A DNA stretch of 64,000 bases from 79-D21 sp964521575 (GTDB lineage: Bacteria > Synergistota > Synergistia > Synergistales > 79-D21). Each line of letters begins with the position of its first letter. Position 1 is the stretch's first letter. This document shows positions 7,194 through 15,694 of the stretch, piece after piece. The notes beneath the pieces are model-generated. The model was not told the origin of the DNA. It did no database searches and saw nothing but the letters and a program-made list of their open reading frames with translations. The translations under genes and the position numbers were made by a program. The DNA lies in NCBI GenBank assembly GCA_964521575.1, contig CAZFSR010000008.1:1-64000 (forward strand). Direction: 5' to 3'.

Positions 7194-8473
7194 TGCCGTC
7201 CTGCCGCAAGGGGATGGTTCTGCCCCTCCTACTCGTGGTTCTTTTCTTCGGGTCCCTGCTGGCCGGGCTTGCTCTGAAGGAGGTCGAATCGGCCGCCGAG
7301 CTTTCCCGAATCCACCTTGGGCAGCTGGGCGGCGATAACGAAGGGCTCTCCGCCCTCGCCAGAGGGATAAATTGGCTCCGGCAGAGAATGTACTCTGGTG
7401 GAACCCTTCCGCGCTGGCTGGACGACAAGCCCTTCGAAGACGGACTTCTTTGCGCGGACGAGTGGGCGGCCTCCGGGAAAGCCAATCTTCTTGTCCACGA
7501 AGAAGATACGGGAAGTCCTGACCACTGCAGGCTGGAAGTTTACGACCTCGATTACCGCTTTTCCGAAGAAATGGAACAGGATGGATCACTGCCGCCTTCC
7601 TTCTTCGATTTGTTCTCTGTCTCCGGAGGGACGGAAATGGCCAAACCGGAGGTACTCAATCACCTTTACGCCCTGAACGACGTTTCCCTTTCGGGAGATG
7701 TCGCGGCAAGGATGGAGAATGGGGAGGACCGTTATTCCGGAGAAGGGGAGGCCTGTCTCGTTTTCGAAGAGGACGAATCCGGCAATTCGCTCTCGAACCC
7801 GAACGGTGAGATCGTGATCCGCTTTCGCCTCACGGGAAGCCTAGGAACCTACCCTGACGGTTTCGATCTCGGGTTCCGCCTGGCTCCCGTCAAGGATTTC
7901 CCTGAAAAAGCCTTCAATACGGGTTATTCGGCCTCGTTTTCGGTGGACGGGGAAAACCGCCCTGAAAACAGGGACCGGTTTCTGATCAAACAACACGCAA
8001 ACTCCGAAGAGGGAAAGAGCGAAGTCGTTCTCGCGACCATTCCTTTTCCTTATTGCCGGAGCAGCAATCTTATCGACCAGGACCGGTACCAGGCCTACCT
8101 GTCCCAACCCCATGAAATTCGCCTACGCTTCGTGCCGGGACGGGTTACGGCCGTCCTGGATCCAGGAGAAGGGATACTGGAAAAGACGATATCCGCCCCC
8201 ATCGACCCGGTCGCGGCCAACCTATCCAGCCCCATGGTGTGCGGCCTTCGGGTTCGCGGCAGGTCCGGCGGCACGCTCTCGATCGCTTCCCTGCGAATTC
8301 ACCCGGCCGATGCCCAGGGCTACTTCCCGGAATGCCGAAAGACGGGCTTTTACATGGTCAGGGCCACCGTTCGGGGACCTCGCCAGGCCAGGGTGTTCGA
8401 AACAATCGTTTCGGCGGACCTTGCCACGAAAAAAATTACGACACTGGCATGGGAAGAAAGGCCGTTCTTTTAA
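7193..8473 (+). CDS. PilX-like pilus-associated protein with a large beta-rich C-terminal region
   Basis: The 426-aa protein starts with a short basic segment and a hydrophobic helix (GMVLPLLLVVLFFGSLLAG, residues 7-25), like PilX-type pilins, without the usual Glu at position 5. The remainder is not recognised as any pilin domain. Residues about 180-385 look beta-rich and resemble in style a LamG/concanavalin-type jelly roll, for example HEIRLRFVPGRVTAVLD near 305. Cysteines are paired along the chain. It is translationally coupled to the preceding minor pilin (TGATG). An adhesin-like tip protein is a reasonable guess, not shown. Confidence 0.65.
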   Translation: MPSCRKGMVLPLLLVVLFFGSLLAGLALKEVESAAELSRIHLGQLGGDNEGLSALARGINWLRQRMYSGGTLPRWLDDKPFEDGLLCADEWAASGKANLLVHEEDTGSPDHCRLEVYDLDYRFSEEMEQDGSLPPSFFDLFSVSGGTEMAKPEVLNHLYALNDVSLSGDVAARMENGEDRYSGEGEACLVFEEDESGNSLSNPNGEIVIRFRLTGSLGTYPDGFDLGFRLAPVKDFPEKAFNTGYSASFSVDGENRPENRDRFLIKQHANSEEGKSEVVLATIPFPYCRSSNLIDQDRYQAYLSQPHEIRLRFVPGRVTAVLDPGEGILEKTISAPIDPVAANLSSPMVCGLRVRGRSGGTLSIASLRIHPADAQGYFPECRKTGFYMVRATVRGPRQARVFETIVSADLATKKITTLAWEERPFF

Positions 8474-8505
8474 ATTCACCCCAGTTATTTTACCGCTTTA
8501 AGGAC

Positions 8506-8534
8506 TTGCAATTTGGAACCCCCGCGACAATAAT
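8506..8534 (+). promoter_or_regulatory. Sigma-70-type promoter of the pilMNOPQ operon
   Basis: A -35 TTGCAA (8506-8511) and a -10 AATAAT (8529-8534) are separated by 17 bp, in a 148-bp gap that is AT-rich compared with its neighbours. It lies 88 bp before the pilM start and points along it. Matches are 4 of 6 and 5 of 6. Confidence 0.55.
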
Positions 8535-8621
8535 ATATTTGATCTTGGTTAGCTTTTTGTCCTTTTTCATTTTTTCCTTCCCCACGAAAGACTAAACCTT
8601 GACCCCTGGGGTGGTGATGGT

Positions 8622-9569
8622 ATGGCTTCAGCCTTCTTCAAATCAACCGCACCGATGGCAGGCTTGTCCCTGGAAAGCGGGGTCATCCGCTACATCGAGC
8701 TGGAAGGGGGGATCGGCAACCTCGGCATCATCCGTCGTGGAGAAGTTTCAACGGAAACAGGCGTGATCCAGCAGGACATGGTTTCGGATTATTCAGTCCT
8801 CGAACAGTCCTTGAACGCCCTGAAGTCACAATTGGGCGGGCATTGGCCCCGCCAGGCGACCATCGGGATCCCCCCGAGGGATGTCCTTATCCGGGTGGTG
8901 GAACTCCCCAGCATGTCCGTCCAGGACGCCAGGGAAGCTTTCAAGTGGGAGTTCGACAAGTATTTCCCTTTTTCGAGCCTGGAAGCCACCTTCGACCTGG
9001 CTCCCGTCACCCTGCCCACCGCGGAGGAGGGCGGGGACAAGTCTCGCTTCATCGTCGCGGCAACCCGAACCCGAACGATCGACCGGATCGTTGAAACCGC
9101 GCGCCGGGCAGGCTTGACAGCAGGTCCGGTCGAACCCACCAACCTGGCGGTCTACCGTTCCGCGGTTGGCCCTCTCCCTCCTTCGGAATCCGGGCACCTG
9201 CTCGTTTCCATCGGGCGAGAGAGCACCCAGGTCATCATGGGATACAGGGGAGACGGGATCCTTTACAGGACGTTCCTGGTCGGGGGTGCCGGGAAGACGC
9301 CTTCCGCCGACGCCTTCAACGCGATCGTCCGGGAGGCCCTTTCCACGATCGCCTACACGCGCAGCCAATACCGCAACCTGAATATCGACCGGATCTTCCT
9401 CTCAGGGGAATTCGGCCGAACGGAAGGGCTGCCGGAACAGCTCGAGCAGGGCTCCGGTTTGCCCGTATCCGTCCTCAACCCCTGGGATATCTGGGGCATC
9501 CCGCTCGGCGGAGAGGTTCCGCCCGGCTATGATGCCGCAATCGGCCTGGCCCTGAGGGATGTCCTATGA
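8622..9569 (+). CDS. pilM: Type IV pilus assembly protein PilM
   Basis: Cytoplasmic actin-fold ATPase that binds the tail of PilN and links the inner-membrane alignment complex to the motors. The 315-aa protein opens with a phosphate-1-like motif (GLSLESGVIRYIEL) and carries the PilM signature region IPPRDVLIRVVELPSM around residues 84-99, followed by EAFKWEFDKYFPF. It is the first gene of pilM-N-O-P-Q and overlaps pilN by 4 bp (ATGA). It is slightly shorter than the usual 350 aa. The start at 8622 follows GGGGTGGTGATGG. Confidence 0.9.
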   Translation: MASAFFKSTAPMAGLSLESGVIRYIELEGGIGNLGIIRRGEVSTETGVIQQDMVSDYSVLEQSLNALKSQLGGHWPRQATIGIPPRDVLIRVVELPSMSVQDAREAFKWEFDKYFPFSSLEATFDLAPVTLPTAEEGGDKSRFIVAATRTRTIDRIVETARRAGLTAGPVEPTNLAVYRSAVGPLPPSESGHLLVSIGRESTQVIMGYRGDGILYRTFLVGGAGKTPSADAFNAIVREALSTIAYTRSQYRNLNIDRIFLSGEFGRTEGLPEQLEQGSGLPVSVLNPWDIWGIPLGGEVPPGYDAAIGLALRDVL

Positions 9570-10138
9570 CAATCAAACTGGACCTCCGACCCGCAAGCCT
9601 CAAGCGTGAAAGCCAGAAGGCCGTCAACGCGACGCGCCTGGTCGCGGCCGTCCTGCTTGTCGCGTTCTGCCTCGTCTCGACGGCCTGCATTCTTTACGGC
9701 ACGATCCTCGCGGTGCGGCTCAAGGAGGAGAAGGCCGCACTGAAAATGAACATCGAGGAATTGACGACACAGGACGTCCGGTTAACCGGCGAACTGAAGC
9801 GGCTCCAGAACGAATCGGCAAGGTTCACCGAGAATCTCGCGCTCGTCAAGGCGGAACTGCCTGCACTGGAGTTCCTCAATGCCGTGCAGGGAGCGCTTCC
9901 AACCGCGACCCGCATGGACTCCGTGGACGTGAGCGCGGGAACGGCAAAACTCATCGGAATCGCATCCTCCGAAGGCGAAGTGGTCGCTTTCGCACGAAAA
10001 CTTGCCGAAGCCCCGCTCGTCACCTCGGTTTCGTTCCCGGTGACCTCCAAGCAGGGCAACCTGATTCGTTTCGAATTGACCTGTTCTCTCCTCGACATGG
10101 ACGCCTACGGCCAAAAACTGTTCAAGGGGGGGGAATAG
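9566..10138 (+). CDS. pilN: Type IV pilus assembly protein PilN
   Basis: Inner-membrane alignment subcomplex protein that bridges PilM and PilO. The 190-aa protein begins with a short cytoplasmic tail containing the PilM-binding type sequence KLDLRP (residues 4-9), followed by one membrane helix (about 24-48), a coiled coil (about 50-95) and a ferredoxin-like periplasmic domain. This is the PilN plan. It overlaps pilM by ATGA and is followed by pilO after 1 bp. Confidence 0.88.
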   Translation: MTIKLDLRPASLKRESQKAVNATRLVAAVLLVAFCLVSTACILYGTILAVRLKEEKAALKMNIEELTTQDVRLTGELKRLQNESARFTENLALVKAELPALEFLNAVQGALPTATRMDSVDVSAGTAKLIGIASSEGEVVAFARKLAEAPLVTSVSFPVTSKQGNLIRFELTCSLLDMDAYGQKLFKGGE

Positions 10139-10139
10139 C

Positions 10140-10682
10140 ATGAACATCACCTTCAGCCGAAAGTTCTTCATTCTCACGGCCGTCGTGCTTCTCCTTTTCG
10201 CCCTTTTCCTCGGTGAAACCGCCCTGTTGAGGGTTGTGGCCGGTTCCCGCGCCGAAATCGAAAAAGAGCTGCGCATCCAGGAAATGGCCCTCCGCAAGCA
10301 AGTCCTGGGGAAAACCCGCCTCGTGGAGAGATACAAGCAAGCCCTCGTCGAGCTGGAGCGTTATCCCATGGGAGAACCCGGGGACCTGGTCGCGCTCTTC
10401 GCGAATATTGAGGGAGAACTCGCGAAAAACGGCCTCACGGTGGAGTCGATCCGGCCTACCGGGCTCGACCCGGCCACCTTGACCGCGACGACGGAAATCT
10501 CCTTCAGGGGCAACTTCTTCTCCGTCCTCCGGACCATGGCGGATTGGCGAAACGGCATGCAACCCATGCGGCTTGCCAACCTTTCGATCAGGAATGAGGC
10601 AAAGCCCGAAGCCCAATCCGGGGTCTCGGCAAAAGCCGTCCTTGTCTCCAGGATCAAGCCGGCCCAGGAAGGAGGGAAATAG
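10140..10682 (+). CDS. pilO: Type IV pilus assembly protein PilO
   Basis: Partner of PilN in the inner-membrane alignment complex. The 180-aa protein has a membrane helix at about residues 10-33, a coiled coil (about 35-75) and a periplasmic domain. Sequence similarity across PilO proteins is low, so the call rests on the topology, size and exact position between pilN and the pilP-like gene. It starts 1 bp after the pilN stop; GGGGGGGAATAG serves as the ribosome binding site. Confidence 0.82.
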   Translation: MNITFSRKFFILTAVVLLLFALFLGETALLRVVAGSRAEIEKELRIQEMALRKQVLGKTRLVERYKQALVELERYPMGEPGDLVALFANIEGELAKNGLTVESIRPTGLDPATLTATTEISFRGNFFSVLRTMADWRNGMQPMRLANLSIRNEAKPEAQSGVSAKAVLVSRIKPAQEGGK

Positions 10683-10684
10683 CG

Positions 10685-11299
10685 ATGGACGACAATCAGG
10701 GATGGGCGGAAAGCGCTCGCGAACTCTGGGAAGAACTGGTTTACGGAGAGGGCTTGTTCCGCGTATTCCGTTTGCTCATCGGGATACTCGTCGTTGTCGG
10801 CCTTCTGTGGTCCCTCTTCGTCTTCAGGCAACTCGTGACCTTGGGGCAATCGAGTCCCCCGGCTTTTTCCGACGGGGCCCAGGCCCAGTCCGAGGAGATC
10901 GCCAAGCTGGACACCCTGGTCCAGTCCTACCGGAACCAGGCTCTGATCCGGTCAGGGAGCGGCCAGCTTGCGGTCCTTGCCCAGGCCGCCGGCCGCAGTC
11001 CCTTCGCCGAGCCGCCAAGCCTGGCCCTATCGGTGGCAACGCCGTCCAAGGGGACACCCGCCCTGCCGGTCGAGGTTCCTCCTCCGAATGTTCAAGTCAA
11101 GGCGGTGATGGTACTCGGAAGCGCATCCGTGGCTGTCGTGGACATCGACGGCATCGGCCAGAACCTGGTCGTCAAGCCCGGCTATGCTTTTTCAGGCAAG
11201 AGGGGAAAGATCGTGTCCATAAGCCCCGACAAGCTCGTCTTCCTGTGGAATGGCAAGCGACAGGAAACTCTGGCAACCTCACTACTGGGGGGATTCTGA
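10685..11299 (+). CDS. pilP: PilP-like pilus assembly protein (GspC/PilP HR domain)
   Basis: Probable link between the PilN-PilO complex and the PilQ secretin. The 204-aa protein has a cytoplasmic N-terminus, one membrane helix (about residues 27-52), a proline-rich linker and a C-terminal beta domain (about 130-204) with the GspC/PilP homology-region pattern (VKAVMVLGSASVAVVDIDG, then the GYAFSGKRGKIVSISPD region). Classical PilP is a lipoprotein; this one is anchored by a transmembrane helix, more like GspC. It shares a TGATG overlap with pilQ. Confidence 0.72.
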   Translation: MDDNQGWAESARELWEELVYGEGLFRVFRLLIGILVVVGLLWSLFVFRQLVTLGQSSPPAFSDGAQAQSEEIAKLDTLVQSYRNQALIRSGSGQLAVLAQAAGRSPFAEPPSLALSVATPSKGTPALPVEVPPPNVQVKAVMVLGSASVAVVDIDGIGQNLVVKPGYAFSGKRGKIVSISPDKLVFLWNGKRQETLATSLLGGF

Positions 11300-13020
11300 T
11301 GACGGAACTCTGCAGGAAATGGATCAATCTAGCCATCATGAGCGTGCTCCTGGCGACGGCCCTGGCCGGGGCGGCATGCGCTGCCGGTCCCGCCGAAACC
11401 CTCCCGGAGGCAGAAAAGGCTCCCATGCTCGAAGCGGTCACGGTACGGCAGTCCGGAGCCGTAAAGATCCTTGCCGAGATCAACGGAAGGAACCTCCCGG
11501 CTCCCGAACAGGTCAAGGCCGGTCCGAACCATATCGACTTCCGTTTCCCCGGAACGTCGACCTTTTCTCCGAGCCAGACAATCGGGGTCGTCTACCCCCT
11601 GATGAAAGCTGTGGAAATCAGGGCGGTCAGCGGCGATGTCTTCGTCTCTTTCCTGACGAACAAGCCCCTGAAACTGGTTGCCTCGGAAGGAACAGCGCCA
11701 GCAAGCCGCTACACGCTGACTTTCGAGGCTGAAGTGGAAGCACCGCCGCCTGCCGCGGCGTTACCCAAGCCTTCCCTGAAGCCTGTCCAGCCGGACCCGC
11801 TTGCCAAGGACACGAAAGTGACCCTGGAGTTAAGGGACGTCAACATCAAGGACATTTTCCGCATGCTCGGCAACATGATGAACCTGAACCTCGTGGTGGA
11901 CTCGTCCGTGCCGGACACGAACGTGACCTTGAGCCTGAAGGACGTTCCGCTCAAGGAAGCCTTCTCCTACCTGATGCGCATGCATGAGCTGGCCTATGTC
12001 ATGATGGGGCGCACGATGATCGTCGGAAAACCCGACGCTCTCGCCAAGACGACCGGCATGGAGAAAACCCAGGCTTACCACATCGCTTACGCAGACCCCA
12101 AGCAGATACCCGGGATCCTGCAGAACCTCGCCGCGGTGAACAAGATCGTCGTCGACGAACGATTGAGGACTCTCTACGTCACGGGCACAGCCCTGCAGCA
12201 GGAAGAAGTCCGCAAGATCCTCGAACGGGTTGACCATCCCGGACGCCAGGTCATGATCAACGCCCGGATCATCGAACTGAAGGACACCGCATCAAGGGAG
12301 TTCGAGGCCATGCTCGACGCGATCTACAACAACTGGTGGCTCAGCTACAGCGGCGGCAGTTTCTCGGGCGGTTACGCCGACGCGAATTACCCCAACCAGA
12401 TCCCTACCGGGGCCGCCTCTCCGACGCCGTTCGCGACCAACCTGGGCGGTTTGGCCCGCAGCACCCTGAAGGCGATCGACGCCCAGATCGCAACCTGGAC
12501 CCAGGGCGACATCAAAGGGGACGTTCTGGCAAGCCCGTCCGTCATCACGACCGAGGGCAAGAAGGCGACAATCAAGATCACCGAGAACGTCAAGTACGTC
12601 TCCGCCCGCGACGATGCCGGGAACCCGACCTACTCGGACGAGGAAGTCGGCCCGATTCTCGAGTTCACGCCCCTTATCGGCCGCAACGAGGTCATCAATC
12701 TCGAGATCAAGGTCTCGACGGGCACGATCACCCAATACCTGGCAGGCGGACAGGGAGAGCGCATACCCCAAACCGCGAAGCGGGAAGTCCAGACTTCCGT
12801 CCGCGTCCGCAACGGGGAACCTTTCGTCGTAGGAGGGCTCTTCGGCACCGACAAGTCGAGCACGATCAACCGTGTCCCGCTTCTCTCGGACATCCCGCTG
12901 ATCGGCGAACTATTCAAGTCAAAAACGAAGAAGAACGAAAAGACACAGGTAGTGGTTGTCCTTGTGCCGGAGCTGCTGGATGTCCCTGAAAGCGCGATCG
13001 AGGTGGGAACCCTGAAATAG
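11299..13020 (+). CDS. pilQ: Type IV pilus secretin PilQ
   Basis: Outer-membrane multimeric channel for the pilus. The 573-aa protein starts at ATG 11299, overlapping the pilP stop; the open frame continues far upstream but that part is a shadow of pilO/pilP. A signal peptide (about residues 1-25), an AMIN-like region (about 37-130), an STN/N0 domain (about 174-240, TLELRDVNIKDIFRMLG), an N1 domain and the C-terminal secretin domain (about 320-560) are in order, with the typical ending PLLSDIPLIGELF. It shows that the host has an outer membrane. A terminator follows. Confidence 0.93.
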   Translation: MTELCRKWINLAIMSVLLATALAGAACAAGPAETLPEAEKAPMLEAVTVRQSGAVKILAEINGRNLPAPEQVKAGPNHIDFRFPGTSTFSPSQTIGVVYPLMKAVEIRAVSGDVFVSFLTNKPLKLVASEGTAPASRYTLTFEAEVEAPPPAAALPKPSLKPVQPDPLAKDTKVTLELRDVNIKDIFRMLGNMMNLNLVVDSSVPDTNVTLSLKDVPLKEAFSYLMRMHELAYVMMGRTMIVGKPDALAKTTGMEKTQAYHIAYADPKQIPGILQNLAAVNKIVVDERLRTLYVTGTALQQEEVRKILERVDHPGRQVMINARIIELKDTASREFEAMLDAIYNNWWLSYSGGSFSGGYADANYPNQIPTGAASPTPFATNLGGLARSTLKAIDAQIATWTQGDIKGDVLASPSVITTEGKKATIKITENVKYVSARDDAGNPTYSDEEVGPILEFTPLIGRNEVINLEIKVSTGTITQYLAGGQGERIPQTAKREVQTSVRVRNGEPFVVGGLFGTDKSSTINRVPLLSDIPLIGELFKSKTKKNEKTQVVVVLVPELLDVPESAIEVGTLK

Positions 13021-13042
13021 GGGGACTTTTAGGCCCTTTTGG

Positions 13043-13087
13043 AATGGAAGGGGGCGCTCCGAGGGGCCTGCCCCCTTCCATTTTCTT
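13043..13087 (+). terminator. Terminator of the pilMNOPQ operon
   Basis: A perfect 13-bp inverted repeat (13043-13055 with 13070-13082), GC-rich, with a 14-nt loop, runs into TTTTCTT (13081-13087). It begins 23 bp after the pilQ stop. Confidence 0.85.
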
Positions 13088-13113
13088 GTCAGACGGGGCC
13101 AGGATGGGATAAA
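13086..13113 (+). promoter_or_regulatory. Possible promoter of efp
   Basis: A -35-like TTGTCA (13086-13091, 5 of 6) lies 16 bp before GATAAA (13108-13113, 4 of 6). The -35 overlaps the end of the pilQ terminator, so the two units abut. It is 66 bp upstream of efp. Confidence 0.4.
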
Positions 13114-13179
13114 CTTCTTAAGCCAAGTCGCAGGTTTCCTGCGCGCGGACATCCGGAATTCGGGAGGATTGGATTCATC

Positions 13180-13752
13180 ATGGCCCAGGTTGTTGACACA
13201 AGCGATTTCCGTCCGGGAATCAAGATCAAGTGGGAAAACGGAATCTGGCAGATCGTGGATTGCCAGCACCACAAGATGGGGCGTGGAGGGGCGATCATTA
13301 GGGGAAAGATGCGGAATCTTGAAACCGGGGCCATCATCGAGCAATCGTTCAAATCCGGAGAAAGATTCGAAAGGGTCGTTTTCGAGGAAACCGCAGCCCA
13401 ATACCTCTACAGGGAGGGCGAGAACTTCGTTTTCATGGACCTGAGCAGTTACGACCAGGTCTACATCCCGAAGGAAACCCTCGGTGACGGTGTCAAGTAC
13501 CTTAAGGAGAACCTCGAAGTCAACCTTGAAATGTTCGAGGGACGGATCATGGGCATCGAACTGCCCAACAGCGTGGAGCTGAAAATCGTGAGCACCGCTC
13601 CGGGCTTCAAGGGCGATACCGTGACGGGGGCAGGAAAGCCCGCAACGCTCGAAACGGGTGCTGTCGTCAACGTCCCGATGTTCATAGAGCAGGACGAGGT
13701 CATCATCGTCGACACGCGCACGGGAGAATACATCGAACGCGCGAAGAAGTGA
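13180..13752 (+). CDS. efp: Translation elongation factor P
   Basis: Binds between the P and E sites of the ribosome and relieves stalling at polyproline. The 190-aa product has the three EF-P domains: KOW-like N-domain (1-65), OB domain and C-terminal OB domain. ATG 13180 is chosen over the longer open frame because it gives the canonical N-terminus and has GGGAGG upstream at 13162-13167. The tip of the N-domain loop reads KMGRGGA, so the residue at the position modified in E. coli (Lys34) is Arg35. No modification gene is seen nearby. It heads a cluster leading to asp23 and nusB. Confidence 0.96.
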   Translation: MAQVVDTSDFRPGIKIKWENGIWQIVDCQHHKMGRGGAIIRGKMRNLETGAIIEQSFKSGERFERVVFEETAAQYLYREGENFVFMDLSSYDQVYIPKETLGDGVKYLKENLEVNLEMFEGRIMGIELPNSVELKIVSTAPGFKGDTVTGAGKPATLETGAVVNVPMFIEQDEVIIVDTRTGEYIERAKK

Positions 13753-13774
13753 ATCCGGAAGGAGAGTGGATGAC

Positions 13775-14194
13775 GTGGAATCCAAGGAGAGAATCGCCTA
13801 CCTGAAAGGCCTTTTGGACGGCCTTCGTCCCCAGGACGAAACCCAGGTCAAGGTTTATGCCGCCATCGTCGATGCCCTTGACGCGCTTGCCGACGAGGTT
13901 GAACGGCACTCCGACGAACTCCGGGAACAGGCGGAGATGGTGGAGGAGCTCAACGAATTCTGCGAATCCCTCGAAGACGACATGGAAGAAATCGAAAAGA
14001 CCGTGAACGACATGAGCGGGGAAATGGAAGAGGAAGAGAACGACGAGGACGAGGAAGATTTTGAAACCGTCTACCAGTCGGCCGTTTGCCCCAAGTGCGG
14101 CCACCGCTTCTACTACCAGCCGGAACTTTACGAGGAGGATGAACCGGTCCAGTGCCCCAAATGCGCTGAAACCTTCGAGCGCAAGGAAGACTGA
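13775..14194 (+). CDS. Acidic coiled-coil protein with C-terminal zinc ribbon (CD1247-type)
   Basis: A 139-aa highly acidic protein. The N-terminal half is helical (about 1-85), followed by a very acidic linker and a zinc ribbon (CPKCGHRF...CPKCAETF). It resembles the small CD1247 N-terminal domain proteins that sit between efp and asp23 in Clostridia; that match is from memory of the family and its context. The function is unknown. GTG 13775 is preferred over GTG 13766, because the AAGGAG site at 13759-13764 would be too close to the latter. Confidence 0.65.
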   Translation: MESKERIAYLKGLLDGLRPQDETQVKVYAAIVDALDALADEVERHSDELREQAEMVEELNEFCESLEDDMEEIEKTVNDMSGEMEEEENDEDEEDFETVYQSAVCPKCGHRFYYQPELYEEDEPVQCPKCAETFERKED

Positions 14195-14220
14195 CCGTAA
14201 TCCCGGAAAGGAGAAGCTTC

Positions 14221-14667
14221 ATGGAGGATAACCTGGAAAGGCTCGATCAGGAAAACCTCCCCGAAACGGAGAGGGAACTTTCTGCGACCAAGGGAGACAT
14301 TCGCATATCCGAGGATGTCATCGGCGCCCTGGCCACCCAGGCCTTGCTGAGCGTAGAAGGGGTCAGGCCCGCAAGCGCCGGGCTCGTTGCCAATCTCCGC
14401 CTCGGCAGGAAGGGGAGCTCCGGGGTCCGCATCTCCGTTTCCGACGGCAACCCGCCGGTTGTCCAGGTCGACACCTACATCATCGTCAAGTACGGGCTTC
14501 GTCTACCCGACATTTCCTGGGACGTTCAGGAATCGGTGAAGGAACAGATCGAGCGCTACACAGGCTATTCAGTCAAGGAGGTCAACGTCACGATACAGGG
14601 CATTGACTTCGGTGAACCGAAAAACCCGGCATCGCCGCCGGAGGAAACCCCGGGCGACCTTCATTAG
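14221..14667 (+). CDS. Asp23/Gls24 family envelope-stress protein
   Basis: A 148-aa protein of the Asp23/Gls24 family, small proteins that associate with the membrane through anchors such as AmaP and respond to envelope stress. The core (about residues 22-125) carries the family pattern (ISEDVIGALATQALLSVEGV, then VDTYIIVKYGLRLPDISWDVQ and a VNVTIQGIDF end). ATG 14221 follows AAAGGAGAAG. It lies between the zinc-ribbon gene and a small membrane protein, upstream of nusB, the same position as yqhY in Bacillus. Confidence 0.88.
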   Translation: MEDNLERLDQENLPETERELSATKGDIRISEDVIGALATQALLSVEGVRPASAGLVANLRLGRKGSSGVRISVSDGNPPVVQVDTYIIVKYGLRLPDISWDVQESVKEQIERYTGYSVKEVNVTIQGIDFGEPKNPASPPEETPGDLH

Positions 14668-14736
14668 CCAGCCGCGAACATTGAAGACGGGGGTCGGCCT
14701 GGAACCGGCCCCTCCTTTTCGAGGGGGGAACGAGGA

Positions 14737-15216
14737 ATGATCCTTTTTTGGAAATCCGGACCCTTGGGAAGGCTCTGGATCGATGAATCCGTCCTTAAGG
14801 AACAGGTCGACACCTGCCTGCCTGAAGGAATGGCCTGCAGCTCCGTCCAGCTCTTCGGGGACCGCGACCTCCTGAATGCCTATCTTTCCTTTTCCCCGGA
14901 GAACGGCACCCCCGACACGGAAACCCTTCGAGCCGCACTCACGGAGAAACTCTCGGTTTTGGGCCTGAAGGCAACCATTTCTCTCGTCGCGCCGGAACAC
15001 GTCTCGGCGGCCGAGAAAAGCAACCACCCCCTACTGAAGTCCCCTGCATTCTGGGGATTGGCCATGGGGACCCTTGTCGCGGTCATAAACCTTGGCCTTT
15101 CGGGACTTTTCTGGGTCCTTTTTTTTGGGTTCGGGGCTTTCGGGATTGCCTGGCTTTTCCTGACCCCAGCAGGACGCAACCGTCTTGCGTCCTTTCTTGA
15201 CAGTTTCGAGGAGTGA
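14737..15216 (+). CDS. Small membrane protein, possible Asp23 anchor
   Basis: Unrecognised 159-aa protein. Its N-terminal 100 residues are soluble and its C-terminus has two closely spaced hydrophobic helices (about 105-122 and 124-145) with a short basic tail. Its place directly after asp23 is where the membrane anchor AmaP lies in Firmicutes, but the topology (helices at the C-terminus) differs from AmaP. An anchor role is therefore inferred from context only. ATG 14737 is preceded by GGGGGGAACGAGGA. Confidence 0.5.
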   Translation: MILFWKSGPLGRLWIDESVLKEQVDTCLPEGMACSSVQLFGDRDLLNAYLSFSPENGTPDTETLRAALTEKLSVLGLKATISLVAPEHVSAAEKSNHPLLKSPAFWGLAMGTLVAVINLGLSGLFWVLFFGFGAFGIAWLFLTPAGRNRLASFLDSFEE

Positions 15217-15223
15217 GCCGAGC

Positions 15224-15694
15224 TTGGAAAAGGAATTCTTGCCGCAACGACGTCATCGATCGCGGGAAATCGCCCTTCAGCTTCTTTATTCGATCGACCT
15301 CAGGAAAGACCAGGATGCGGAAGAAGCCTTCGACCTGTTCCCGCTTGAGACAGAGGAACCCGTTGTCGTGGAGTTCGCCCGCCGGCTGGTTTTCGGGGTT
15401 CTCGAAAACGAGCGTGAGATCGACGGCCTGATTCTCAGGAACATCGTCGGATGGCGCCCCGAACGGATGGTCGCAGTGGACCGGGCAGCCGTAAGGCTGG
15501 CTCTTTTCGAGGGAGTCGTCGCCCAGACTTCCCCGCTGCCGGTCGCGATCTCTGAGGCGGTAGAGCTTGCTAAATCCTTCGGGACAGAAGATTCGGGACG
15601 ATTCGTCAACGGGGTCCTGGGCCGCATTGTCCGTGCCCTGGAATCCCAAACCGGAACAACGCATGCCGAGAGCGCTTCCGAACCTGACCGTTGA
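15224..15694 (+). CDS. nusB: Transcription antitermination factor NusB
   Basis: All-helical RNA-binding protein that acts with NusE at boxA in rRNA operons. The product is 156 aa from TTG 15224, which has GAGGAG 10 bp upstream; the longer frame from 15185 is rejected because it overlaps the previous gene without a site. The NusB signature is clear: RHRSREIALQLLYSID at the start, then RMVAVDRAAVRLALFE and the AISEAVELAKSFGTEDSGRF end with FVNGVLG. It overlaps xseA by 32 bp. Confidence 0.93.
   Translation: MEKEFLPQRRHRSREIALQLLYSIDLRKDQDAEEAFDLFPLETEEPVVVEFARRLVFGVLENEREIDGLILRNIVGWRPERMVAVDRAAVRLALFEGVVAQTSPLPVAISEAVELAKSFGTEDSGRFVNGVLGRIVRALESQTGTTHAESASEPDR

Noticed and set aside
10573..11298. 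Upstream extension of the pilQ reading frame.
   Set aside because: It overlaps pilO and pilP in another frame and encodes an Arg/Gly/Pro-rich sequence. The ATG at 11299 begins a signal peptide and is coupled to the pilP stop.
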